Shown one piece after another: positions 18,055-26,546 of a DNA stretch of 43,624 bases (positions are counted from its first letter, which is position 1; each line of letters starts with the position of its first letter). The stretch lies in NCBI GenBank assembly GCA_964409335.1, contig CAYPCW010000020.1, forward strand, positions 1 to 43,624. The letters are read 5' to 3'. A program made the position numbers and the translations under genes. The DNA comes from JABMOW01 sp964409335 (GTDB lineage: Bacteria; Fidelibacterota; Marinisomatia; SCGC-AAA003-L08; JACNLC01). The notes under the pieces were generated by a model. It saw nothing but the letters and a program-made list of their open reading frames with translations, made no database searches and was not told the DNA's origin.

Positions 18055-19221
18055 TTAGTCAAGGAGTTGTTTCAACCTGTTATGAGGGTCATTCATCGTC
18101 ATCAGAAAGATCATCGCTGCAATGATAAAAGGTTTATATCCAGCTTCCTGCCAGGTGTCCTTGCGATGTTTTTCAAAGACGCCGGCGCTCACCTCACCCC
18201 GTTCGCAACTCACACCGGAAATATCTGCAGGTAAACAATGCATGTACAGCGCATTTCCGTTGTCTGTGAGTTCCATTTTCGATTCATCACATTCCCAGTC
18301 AATAAATTCACGGTTGCGGGCAAGACACTCCTGTTCTAACCTGAGGAGCCCTTCCCTGTCTCTCTCTTTTAACAGACAGGTCCGTTTTTCCATCACCTGA
18401 AAGGGCGCCCATGATTTCGGGTAAACAACGTGTGCACCGGTAAATGCATCCGCCAGGTCATGGGTTGTTCGAAATGATCCGCAGGAGGAATGTGAATTTG
18501 CCCTTGCAAGGTTGACTACCTCCGGTAACAGGGAATATCCCTCCGGGTAAGCCAGTATCACATCCATCCCGAATCGGGTTAACAGTCCGATAATTCCCTG
18601 GGGAACAGACAGGGGTTTCCCGTAACTGGGGGAATATGCCCAACTCATGGCGATTTTTTTTCCTTTCAGATTTTCCAATGAACCGAAATGCTGTTTCAGC
18701 ATCGCCAGATCGCTCATGCTTTGTGTGGGGTGATCGATATCGCATTGCAAATTCACCAGTGCAGGGCGCTGATGCAAAGACCCTTCGGAAAACCCGGTAT
18801 CCAGAGCAGATGCGACCTCTCGCATGTAGGTGTTGCCCTGGCCGATGAACATGTCATCCCGGATACCCATGGCTTTGGTGAGAAATGACAGCATATTGAC
18901 GGTTTCCCGAACCGTCTCCCCATGGGCGATCTGAGATTTTTCTTCGTCCAGATCTACAACGGATAACCCCAATGCATTAGCCGCTGCGGCAAAACTGTAT
19001 CTTGTCCGGGTGGATTTATCCCGGAAAATGGAGACAGCGAGACCGGTATCAAATTGCCGGAACGAACCCTTACGGCGGTGGATATCCATAAAAAGTCCGG
19101 CGACCTCTAGCGTGGCTTTCAACTCGTCGATGGATTTTTCCCAGGTGAGTAGAAAATCAGTGCCATAATTTTTCAGGTCAACTTTTGAAAGTGCCCGAAT
19201 ACGGTTCTGTATATTGTTCAT
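18055..19221 (-). CDS. ygeW: Knotted carbamoyltransferase YgeW
   Basis: A 388-residue member of the aspartate/ornithine carbamoyltransferase superfamily, clearly the YgeW type. The carbamoyl-phosphate motif reads SIFRDKSTRTRYSFA. HGETVRETVNML, VNLQCDIDHPTQSMSDL, KIAMSWAYSPSYGKPLSVPQ and MHCLPADISGVSCERGEV closely match E. coli YgeW. The substrate of YgeW is not firmly known. In urate catabolism it could split a carbamoylated intermediate (ureido compound) to give carbamoyl phosphate, from which ATP could be made; no carbamate kinase gene is in the window. It is first in the long minus-strand operon, with a palindrome (19254-19268) about 33 bases upstream of its ATG. Confidence 0.95.
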   Translation of the reverse strand: MNNIQNRIRALSKVDLKNYGTDFLLTWEKSIDELKATLEVAGLFMDIHRRKGSFRQFDTGLAVSIFRDKSTRTRYSFAAAANALGLSVVDLDEEKSQIAHGETVRETVNMLSFLTKAMGIRDDMFIGQGNTYMREVASALDTGFSEGSLHQRPALVNLQCDIDHPTQSMSDLAMLKQHFGSLENLKGKKIAMSWAYSPSYGKPLSVPQGIIGLLTRFGMDVILAYPEGYSLLPEVVNLARANSHSSCGSFRTTHDLADAFTGAHVVYPKSWAPFQVMEKRTCLLKERDREGLLRLEQECLARNREFIDWECDESKMELTDNGNALYMHCLPADISGVSCERGEVSAGVFEKHRKDTWQEAGYKPFIIAAMIFLMTMNDPHNRLKQLLD

Positions 19222-19531
19222 AATTTCTCTGGATAATTTGGATAGAACGATTATTTCACAGAGTGAAAATTAAAAATGAAGGGAGACACTGTGGAAATCA
19301 TTAAACGGGTAATTCATCAGAGTTGGAAAATCGATATGAGGGTATATGGGTTTTTGGATTCACCGGTCCCGAGTGTGTGGTTTCGATGCGATTTGACACC
19401 CATTTTATGGAAGGCTACCGGGCGTCCGATCCTCAATCGGCTATTCAAGAGAAAAGTTTGAGTGCAGTGAGTTGAGATTTTCACTTACATTTGCCCGTTC
19501 GATCATCAAATAACATTTAAGTAGAAGATCA
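19222..19531. promoter_or_regulatory. Divergent region upstream of ygeW; palindrome and shared TTTTCACT octamer
   Basis: A 310-base stretch without a recognisable gene. A palindrome TTTCAC-AGA-GTGAAA lies at 19254-19268, 33-47 bases before ygeW. The octamer TTTTCACT occurs on the minus strand at 19269-19262 (pointing at ygeW) and on the plus strand at 19478-19485 (pointing at the BNR gene). The same octamer precedes yqeC at 28962-28969. The 61-codon open frame at 19276-19461 resembles nothing I know. No convincing -35/-10 pair is seen. A regulatory role is inference. Confidence 0.35.
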
Positions 19532-19535
19532 TTGC

Positions 19536-20011
19536 ATGGAAACTCAATGCTCACCTGTTCACCTTTTGATAAGTACCCGGAAAGGGGCATTTATCTATCA
19601 CACCGCCCGGGGGATACCTGGATTCGGATCGGAGATAATATGCCAAAGGAAGTGAGGGATATCGGCTTACCTGTTGCCGTTCATCCAGAAGATGAAAATA
19701 CGGTTTTCGTTTTTCCAATGGATGGAACCGATATGTGGTCACGAACATCACCCGGTGGTAAACCCGCAGTCTATAAAACCACCGATGCGGGGAAATCCTG
19801 GCAACGATTAGACAATGGGTTTCCCAAATCCCGGGCATGGTTCACCGTCCTGTGTCAGGGTATGGCAACGGATCATGAACCGAAATCAGGCATCTATGTA
19901 GGAACCACCAGCGGTGAAGTGTGGACAAGTAAAAACGGAGGGGATTCCTGGGATCAGATCATCTCACATCTTCCGAAGATATATGCTGTGGAAATCGGAT
20001 ATTCCCGGTGA
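19536..20011 (+). pseudogene. BNR-repeat (sialidase-like fold) protein with internal deletion and frameshift
   Basis: Remnant of a glycosyl-hydrolase/BNR-repeat beta-propeller protein, a family usually about 350-370 residues. From ATG 19536 one frame reads METQCSPVHLLISTRKGAFI, the typical family N-terminus, and stops at 19653. Another frame, open from 19532, gives the family C-terminus: GDTWIRIGDNMPKEV, AVHPEDENTVFVFPMDGTD, two Asp-box-like repeats (TTDAGKSW, SKNGGDSW) and a final IYAVEI. Roughly 200 residues between are missing and the two ends are out of frame, with the join near 19595-19615. A deletion between repeated Asp-box segments is a likely cause. The TGA overlaps the MoaD-like start by four bases. 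An assembly artefact is possible. If translated from 19547, only the C-terminal part would be made. Confidence 0.75.
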
Positions 20012-20271
20012 TTGAAGTCCGGTTACTTACCCATTTCAGAGGGTACACAGGCGGTGAAATATCAGTTATGGCAACCGGGGAAACTATCGGCGGGCTATTG
20101 ACTGACCTGGATCGTCAATTTACTGGACTACGGTTCCGGATCATCGATGAACAGGACGAGATCCGCCGTCACATCAAGCTGTTCAGGAACCGGGACCAGG
20201 TGGATAGTATTTCCGCAGCACTGGCTGATGGTGATGTTGTTCACATTATCGGCGCACTCAGCGGCGGATAG
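20008..20271 (+). CDS. MoaD/ThiS-family small sulfur carrier protein
   Basis: An 87-residue beta-grasp protein ending in the diagnostic Gly-Gly (ALSGG), the C-terminus that is adenylated and thiocarboxylated in MoaD and ThiS. The visible core is MIEVRLLTHFRGYTGG and ADGDVVHIIGALSGG. The start is GTG at 20008, overlapping the preceding TGA by four bases. In other genomes BNR-repeat proteins and MoaD-like carriers are often adjacent. It could give sulfur to molybdopterin, fitting the many Mo enzymes here, but no MoaE or MoeB partner is present, so the destination is open. Its upstream partner is broken, so expression may now depend on other signals. Confidence 0.85.
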   Translation: MIEVRLLTHFRGYTGGEISVMATGETIGGLLTDLDRQFTGLRFRIIDEQDEIRRHIKLFRNRDQVDSISAALADGDVVHIIGALSGG

Positions 20272-20635
20272 CAGGTACTAAATATTAGAAGTCGATTGCT
20301 GAATACTATGATTTTCGTTATGTCATTGTCTGACCTGTATCATTTCTTTTTCTCATTCGCTAAATGCATCAATGGTGAGTCTTAATTAAAATATCTTATA
20401 TATCAATCAAAGTAAATAAATAACTCCCTCATCTCTTTTAAATTATTTTTGATATTTTTCATAATTATCTTTCCAATACATGCCACCGGTTTTTAAATTG
20501 ATTACAGGTTCATCTAAATAAGTTAGGCATTACAAAATGTTACGAGATAATTATCATCCATGAAGATATCAAGGTTTGGATGAGAATTATTCCGATATTT
20601 AACAATTACAGCACCTTACTAAAACGGAGAGTGAA
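20272..20635. other. 364-base AT-rich gap, no gene seen
   Basis: No frame in this stretch gives a recognisable protein, and I see no tRNA or strong hairpin. It is AT-rich and should hold the promoter of the secreted protein at 20636, but no clear -35/-10 pair stands out. A purine-rich ribosome site (ACGGAGAG, 20625-20632) precedes that ATG. Confidence 0.5.
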
Positions 20636-23600
20636 ATGAAAAATCTAATTATTACAACCTTCCTATTTGCTATTATCACAGTTGGTTACCCGGGGCAATC
20701 TCAATCTAACAATTTTGATCTTGATAACAGCCGCACATTTGATTCAGGAAATTTTGTATTTAATAATATATCTGTCAACATGGAAAACAACGGAATGTTG
20801 GTCTCTTACCACATCACCGGAAATTCAGGAATGGAATGGCCGCTTGGATCAGATCTATTTATTGATTTTTCTTCAGGCATTTGGTTTGCCGGGATCCAAA
20901 ATGGCGAGATCAGGACTGCCGTTGCAGAGTACGGCTCTGAATTTGTTCCGGGTACATATGCCTCCGATCCGGAAGAGGATATCTCCCGTATTTATTACTT
21001 ATCGGAATGGGACATTGAAAATCCCTTTAGTTCTGCGGATGTCATAAACTGGCCCTGGACCGAGGGTGCACCATGGATCGATAATAATAACGATGGTATT
21101 TATAATGTTAATGATGGTGATTTACCGGAAATGATGGGGGACTTCATGATCTGGTATGTAATGAATGACGGCGATGCGGATGGACATGCAAATGTTTTTG
21201 GCACCTTACCCTTAAATTTGGAAATATCCGTAATGCAATGGGGATATACCGATTCTGATATGGACGATATGGTATTTACAAAACTGATTGTTGTAAACCG
21301 GGGCGAAAACACTATTGAGGATTTATACTTTTCAATCTGGGATGATCCGGATCTCGGATACGCTGGTGATGATTTTGTCGGGTGCGATACACTGTTGAGC
21401 CTTGGATATTGTTACAATGATGGACCCGACAACGATTATGGCGGGCAGGCTCCTTCGATTGGCAGGGTCCTTCTGCAAGGTCCGATGGCTGCGTCACCGG
21501 GAGATTCCGCCTATGCTTTTGGTAGCTGGCATACGGGATTTCGGAATTTACCGATGACATCCTTTGTAAAATACATATATGGCGACCCGACATACCATGA
21601 TCCATATAATTACACTGAAGCTTATTACTACATGTCGGGATACCTGGCAGACGGTTCACCGATTATAGATTCATCAACAGGGCTACCCAGTCATTTTGTT
21701 TATCCTTGTGATCCGAATGAAAACACTGATGGATCCGACAACTGCTGGGTGGACAGTGATGACCATCCATCCGGGGACAGACGGTTTCTGCAATCTTCCG
21801 GACCATTTACAATGGCAGCTTATTATAAGCAGGAAATAATATTTGCCACTGTTATTGGTCAGGGAAACGATGCACTGGACAGCATTACTGAATTGAAATA
21901 TGGTGCACAGACTGCCTGGATAGCCTATGAGAGCAACTTTACCGATACCTCTTTGGTGGATACCGACCATTTCGTCCTCTCCGATCCAACCATAGTAGAT
22001 GACAACCTTAATCATGACGGGTTCTGGAATAACGGAGAAACGGTTTTGATCGATGTATCCTTTTATAATTCCACCCTGTCACCCATGACGGAGATAGTTT
22101 CACTATTCACTACAAATTCAAATGTCTATATTGGCGATAACCAAGCATTTACCATTACATTGGACCCTGGTGAAGAGATTACAATGAGTGAACTTGGATG
22201 GACTCCTTTTCTCACACTCGATGAAAATTATGATTTGACTTCTGTTCAGATCACATTTTCACTTCAAAATGAAACGGAAACGGGATACGAAATTATCTCA
22301 ATCCCGGTAATACTTTTTGGTTTTACTCCTGAAATTGTTTGGATAGATCAAATTGAAGGAAACAGTGACCAGGATGTAGGATATATTGTCGTAGATCCTG
22401 AATCGCTGATAAACCATACATACGAAGTCTTCTTCGCAGAGTATGATTCTGTGTTCAATTTTATAAATTTAACTGAGGAGGACACACGATTCCTGCCTTT
22501 AAGAGATACAGTTTCAGTAATGGGAATAAATCTCATTGATATAACGGCAGGAGAGATGTTAATTACAGATATGCCATTGCCGAACGAGATCGGATTTAAT
22601 GTTCCGGTAACGCATGGTTTTAAGTTATACTTGAATGAATTGGAACAGGGCATTCATGGGATCTGGCAGACTGCAAACGCAAATGGTCCGATAGCGGGTA
22701 TTGATGAAGATGTAAATGAAAATATTCTGTGGATAAACTTCCTTTCAGCGCCTGATTATCCTACTGAGCAGGCACAGGGCGGCTGGGCATTTTTCACCCA
22801 CGGAGGTGGAACGCCAAATAGCATGGACTCTTTTTACGAAAGAGTATTCCGAGGTTCAAATTTCAGTCGGGCTCTGTCAAATGAATTTGAAATGAGATTT
22901 ACACCGGATGCACTAATAAATGGTTTGGGATACCGCCGATTTGAAGATGAAAATATTATCGGAAACGTACCCTTTGAACTCTGGAACCTGGGCACAAATG
23001 CCGAAGACACCGGTGATGATTACAGGATGATACCTGCAATTTTAAATGGTGCCGGGTTAGGGCAGGCAGATGATGATATAGAAGCATATGATTTTTGGGG
23101 TGATGATGAGAGCTCAGGCGGGAGTGATGACCCAGCGTCGGACTGGATATATTGGGGAAATCCGGATGATACATCCCCCGGACAATCCGGATATAATGCA
23201 TTTTTCACACCGGGCATTGGAAATCAACCGGCAGGAGGTTGGACGGAAGTGATGGCACGTATCCGCCTGATGAACTGGAATCGATATTTAGGCGGTGGGG
23301 GGTTCCCGGCAACTTTGGATTCATTGTCTGCTGAAAGTGCAATGCCCGAAGTAGGAACCGTTTACAGAATCATTACAAATAAAATACCTCAATCGAACGA
23401 CAGATACCAATTTACGATGGAAGTCGAGACCGTCCTGGGTTGTACGGACCCCTGGGCAATGAATTACGATCCCGAAGCAACAGAAGACGATGGAAGTTGT
23501 GAATATTTTCCCACCGGCGATCTGAACCAGGACAATTTGGTGAATGTCATTGACGTTATCAGGGTGGTAAATATAATCTTTGGTGTAGAAGTTTCGGATT

Positions 23601-23698
23601 GGGAACTTTGGGCTGCTGATGTAAATGGTGATGGAGTCATCGATGTTTTGGATATCGTTTGGTTGGTTAATTGCATCATGGCCGATTGCTGGATGTAA
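20636..23698 (+). CDS. Large secreted protein with C-terminal dockerin-like repeats
   Basis: A 1020-residue exported protein with a Sec signal peptide (MKNLIITTFLFAIITVGYPG, cleavage near residue 24). The body is acidic, rich in Asp, Asn, Gly, Tyr and Trp, as in extracellular beta-rich proteins, with no catalytic family I can name. At about 935-960 is GCTDPWAMNYDPEATEDDGS, a short motif common near the ends of secreted proteins in Bacteroidetes and relatives. At 961-1020 are two EF-hand-like dockerin type I repeats, GDLNQDNLVNVIDVIRVVNI and ADVNGDGVIDVLDIVWLVNC. Such tails anchor or sort surface proteins and bind Ca. It lies convergent to ygeY and seems unrelated to purine metabolism. Function unknown. 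Confidence 0.85.
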   Translation: MKNLIITTFLFAIITVGYPGQSQSNNFDLDNSRTFDSGNFVFNNISVNMENNGMLVSYHITGNSGMEWPLGSDLFIDFSSGIWFAGIQNGEIRTAVAEYGSEFVPGTYASDPEEDISRIYYLSEWDIENPFSSADVINWPWTEGAPWIDNNNDGIYNVNDGDLPEMMGDFMIWYVMNDGDADGHANVFGTLPLNLEISVMQWGYTDSDMDDMVFTKLIVVNRGENTIEDLYFSIWDDPDLGYAGDDFVGCDTLLSLGYCYNDGPDNDYGGQAPSIGRVLLQGPMAASPGDSAYAFGSWHTGFRNLPMTSFVKYIYGDPTYHDPYNYTEAYYYMSGYLADGSPIIDSSTGLPSHFVYPCDPNENTDGSDNCWVDSDDHPSGDRRFLQSSGPFTMAAYYKQEIIFATVIGQGNDALDSITELKYGAQTAWIAYESNFTDTSLVDTDHFVLSDPTIVDDNLNHDGFWNNGETVLIDVSFYNSTLSPMTEIVSLFTTNSNVYIGDNQAFTITLDPGEEITMSELGWTPFLTLDENYDLTSVQITFSLQNETETGYEIISIPVILFGFTPEIVWIDQIEGNSDQDVGYIVVDPESLINHTYEVFFAEYDSVFNFINLTEEDTRFLPLRDTVSVMGINLIDITAGEMLITDMPLPNEIGFNVPVTHGFKLYLNELEQGIHGIWQTANANGPIAGIDEDVNENILWINFLSAPDYPTEQAQGGWAFFTHGGGTPNSMDSFYERVFRGSNFSRALSNEFEMRFTPDALINGLGYRRFEDENIIGNVPFELWNLGTNAEDTGDDYRMIPAILNGAGLGQADDDIEAYDFWGDDESSGGSDDPASDWIYWGNPDDTSPGQSGYNAFFTPGIGNQPAGGWTEVMARIRLMNWNRYLGGGGFPATLDSLSAESAMPEVGTVYRIITNKIPQSNDRYQFTMEVETVLGCTDPWAMNYDPEATEDDGSCEYFPTGDLNQDNLVNVIDVIRVVNIIFGVEVSDWELWAADVNGDGVIDVLDIVWLVNCIMADCWM

Positions 23699-23830
23699 TC
23701 TGTATCAGTTTCAACCGAAAACCGAGGGGTTTCTTGAAAATCAGAATATTGTTCTGTTGAAAAAATTCGTGTTGGACGGATTATACGATAATTATCATAT
23801 CCGGTTTATAAACAAAAAATTCCCGGTGTG

Positions 23831-23857
23831 AGGGAGATTCCGGAATATTATCTCCCT
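23831..23857 (-). terminator. Weak hairpin at the end of ygeY
   Basis: AGGGAGAT (23831-23838) pairs with ATCTCCCT (23850-23857) around an 11-base loop that covers the ygeY stop codon. On the minus strand a run of six T follows only about ten bases later. It could be an imperfect terminator for the ygeY transcript; the distance of the T-run argues against a classical one. Confidence 0.3.
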
Positions 23858-25047
23858 AAATATGTCTTTGGGATCGCAGCATACATTGCTGCACATTTTA
23901 CCAATTCATCTTTCCAGGTGATCTCATCCGGGGCATGTGCCTGTTCTTCATGTCCGGGACCGAATCCAATGCAGGGGATTCCATATCTGCCCATGATGGA
24001 TACACCATTGGTGGAGAATGTCCACTTATCTACGAGTGGTTCACAGTTGAATAATCCCCGATATGCCTTAATCAGAGTCCGGGTGGCCGGGTGATCAATT
24101 TCTATCAGCCAGGTGGGGAAATAAGCTTTACCTGGGTAAGTCAGTCCGGTAAAAGATGGTCGTTTATAATCATACATTTCCACTTTTGCTTTGGTAGCCA
24201 TGACGGATGGTAATGCCAGTATTTCATTGATGGCTAACTCCGCAGTCTCGCCCATTGTCAGGCGTCGATCCACGGAAATATAACATCCATCTGCAACCGC
24301 ACAACGTGATGGTGAGCTGAAGTAGATCTGGGATACAGTCAGACTGCCTTTCCCTAAAAAATCATGCTGGGTAAGGCGATGGTTCAATTCGGATAATTCA
24401 TTGATGATCTCTGCCATTTTGTAGATGGCATTATCCCCGCGTTCAGGTGCGCTCCCGTGTGCGCTTAGCCCGGTGGTGGTTATTTTAATCTCCATTCTTC
24501 CGCGATGTCCGCGGTAGATGTTGCATGCGGTGGGTTCGGTGATGACCACGAATTCCGGACGGATCTGCTGTTCTTCGATCAGGTATTGCCAGCACAACCC
24601 ATCACAATCTTCTTCCTGAACGGTACCGGTGATGAGCAGAGTAAAGTCGTCGAATAAGTCCAGATCTTTGATGATCTTTGCGGCATACACCATGGATGCC
24701 ATTCCGCCGGTCTGATCGGAAGCCCCCCTGCCGCCAATTACCTGATCGTCCTCCATTCCCTGAAACGGATCAAATGTCCACAAATCCCGATTTCCAACAC
24801 CCACCGTATCAATGTGGGCATCCATGGCGATGAGGTGTGATCCGGTTCCGAGGTACCCTATAATGTTTCCCATCGGATCAATTCTTATCCGGTCAAATCC
24901 CACTTTTTCCATCTCATCCTTGATCCGGAGTATCACTTTTTCTTCCTGACAACTTTCACTGGGCAGGGCGATCAGGTCTCGAAGGAATGCAGACATATCG
25001 CTTCGGTAATGCTCTGCCATCCGTCTAATTTTTCCATAATCGATCAT
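23848..25047 (-). CDS. ygeY: YgeY, M20-family selenium-metabolism-linked hydrolase
   Basis: A 399-residue M20 metallohydrolase nearly colinear with E. coli YgeY. Matching stretches include FLRDLIALPSESCQEEKV, IAMDAHIDTVGVGNRDLW (metal-binding His and Asp), GGRGASDQTGGMASMVYA, TGTVQEEDCDGLCWQYLIEE (catalytic and metal Glu), HGSAPERGDNAI, SPSRCAVADGC and DKWTFSTNGVSIMGRYGIP. M20 enzymes cleave amide bonds of peptides, N-acyl or N-carbamoyl amino acids. Here it probably deacylates or decarbamoylates an intermediate of urate degradation. AAGGA lies upstream of the ATG. It is separated from ssnA by 179 bases, so it may have its own promoter. Confidence 0.95.
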   Translation of the reverse strand: MIDYGKIRRMAEHYRSDMSAFLRDLIALPSESCQEEKVILRIKDEMEKVGFDRIRIDPMGNIIGYLGTGSHLIAMDAHIDTVGVGNRDLWTFDPFQGMEDDQVIGGRGASDQTGGMASMVYAAKIIKDLDLFDDFTLLITGTVQEEDCDGLCWQYLIEEQQIRPEFVVITEPTACNIYRGHRGRMEIKITTTGLSAHGSAPERGDNAIYKMAEIINELSELNHRLTQHDFLGKGSLTVSQIYFSSPSRCAVADGCYISVDRRLTMGETAELAINEILALPSVMATKAKVEMYDYKRPSFTGLTYPGKAYFPTWLIEIDHPATRTLIKAYRGLFNCEPLVDKWTFSTNGVSIMGRYGIPCIGFGPGHEEQAHAPDEITWKDELVKCAAMYAAIPKTYLGR

Positions 25048-25226
25048 TCATGTTTTCCTTTATTTCACGTTTGTTCTTAATAATTTGTCAGGTCTTCAGT
25101 ATCCGAAACAATCCCAACTTTATACTATGATTTACGTCCAAATCCAGTCAGATACCCCGTCAAAAAATCCCTCATCGGGTTCATTTCAACTGAAACTAAA
25201 TAAATAGCAGAATGTCAATTCCCAAA
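25048..25226 (-). promoter_or_regulatory. ssnA-ygeY gap: -35-like TTGACA and TTTCAGTTGAAA palindrome
   Basis: On the minus strand a perfect TTGACA lies at 25218-25213. Seventeen bases on is a palindrome TTTCA-GT-TGAAA (25195-25184) where a -10 box would be expected, but no TATAAT-like box is seen. The half-site TTTCA resembles the palindrome before ygeW. It could be an activated or repressed promoter for ygeY. Tentative. Confidence 0.3.
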
Positions 25227-26546
25227 CTATACCCTCATCATGTTGTCCCAGAGCCGTCGGGATGCTAACCGTGCGTGGGACCGAATTTCGGCTTCGTTCC
25301 CAAATTTAAACTGGTGGTCTTTTACTCTGAAGATACCTCTGGTCATCACGTCACTGGGTTCGTCCATGCCGGATAGCAGGTGTGCAGACCAGTTCCCGGA
25401 GGTGATTTCGGTGAAAGGATGATAATCATAAAACGCCAGATCTGCAGGATACCCGGATTCAATTTTTCCTATTTTCTGTTGGAACAATTGTCCTGCGATC
25501 ACAGGATTATTCCGATACAACAGCTCAATATAGTTTACAGATTTTCCGCTTCCGTGATGTGAAGCGCTTCTGATCGATGATCCCGTTTTGGCTTCTTTTA
25601 CCAGGTTTGCCTGCATTCCGTCCGTTCCGAGGCCCGCAGACAATTGAAGTATCACCTCTGTGGACAGGCTCCCCACCCGGTTGTTTGCATTGGAGGTGGG
25701 ACAATGAACGAGGCTGGCGCTGATCTCTGCCAACAGATCGGCATCTGCCCGTTTCAGGTGAATTCCATGAATTATCAGACTTCGATCAGTCAGGAGATCG
25801 AAATGGTGCAGCCGTTTGATCACCGATTCATACCCCAACGAGCAAGCATGGTCTTCATCTGATTTGTCTTCTGCCACATGAATGTGTATTCCCGTTCCGC
25901 TCAAATTTTTCAGTGCTGACCGGATCGTACTCAAAGACGTATCTGACAACGTAAAAGATGCATGTATCCCGATCATGGGATGGACATTTTCTTTTGAAGC
26001 AAAATCATGGACAGCGGTGAGGTTCTCGTCCAGCGCCCGGGTAAATGTTAAATAACCATTACGGTCGGATATTTCAAATGCGGTGGCAACCCGGATTCCG
26101 AATGCCCCGGCGGTATCCACCAATCGGTGTGTGGATCCATCAATAAAATTCGGACTGGAATGGTGGTCAATTACCGTGGTGACCCCAGATTTTATCGCCT
26201 GTAGAAGTCCCACCTGAAAGGATGCCAGCACCGAATCTGCATCCAGCCCGCGGTCGAGTTTCCACCAGATACGCTGTAAGATCTCAGTGAAATTCACCGG
26301 TTTTACGGATGGCGGCGGCATCCCCATTGCCAGTGAAGAATACAAATGGGTATGGGCGTTGATCATCCCCGGGAGTACGGTTTTCCCTCCCATATCGATA
26401 CACTGGACGTCCGGTGAAGGGGGTGTTTTTGCGTGTCCGATAGATTCAATCATCCCGTTCGAAATGTCAATCCACCCCTTTTCGATAAATTCAGGTTGAC
26501 TGAAAGGGGCAATAATTCGAAGATTCGACAACCGGAAGTTAGTCAC
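25227..26546 (-). CDS. ssnA: SsnA-type amidohydrolase
   Basis: A 439-residue metal-dependent amidohydrolase of the SsnA branch. It matches E. coli SsnA in WWKLDRGLDADSVLAS, AIKSGVTTVIDHHSSPNFID, FGIRVATAFEISDRNGY, ALGLGTDG-like LSAGLGTDGMQANLVKEAK and the closing MTRGIFRVKDHQFKF. Metal and catalytic residues are seen in NAHTHLYSS, IHVAEDKSDEDH, VHCPTSNANNRVG and LGTDG. SsnA homologues always travel with selenium-dependent molybdenum hydroxylase genes, and genetic work in gut bacteria ties them to anaerobic urate use. The substrate is probably a purine ring or an opened ring. The start overlaps the large molybdopterin subunit by eight bases, making one operon with it. Confidence 0.93.
   Translation of the reverse strand: MTNFRLSNLRIIAPFSQPEFIEKGWIDISNGMIESIGHAKTPPSPDVQCIDMGGKTVLPGMINAHTHLYSSLAMGMPPPSVKPVNFTEILQRIWWKLDRGLDADSVLASFQVGLLQAIKSGVTTVIDHHSSPNFIDGSTHRLVDTAGAFGIRVATAFEISDRNGYLTFTRALDENLTAVHDFASKENVHPMIGIHASFTLSDTSLSTIRSALKNLSGTGIHIHVAEDKSDEDHACSLGYESVIKRLHHFDLLTDRSLIIHGIHLKRADADLLAEISASLVHCPTSNANNRVGSLSTEVILQLSAGLGTDGMQANLVKEAKTGSSIRSASHHGSGKSVNYIELLYRNNPVIAGQLFQQKIGKIESGYPADLAFYDYHPFTEITSGNWSAHLLSGMDEPSDVMTRGIFRVKDHQFKFGNEAEIRSHARLASRRLWDNMMRV

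Noticed and set aside
19276..19461. 61-codon open frame and another open frame on the same strand (to about 19471) as small genes
   Set aside because: No ribosome site or recognisable motif; both look like chance open frames in the upstream region.
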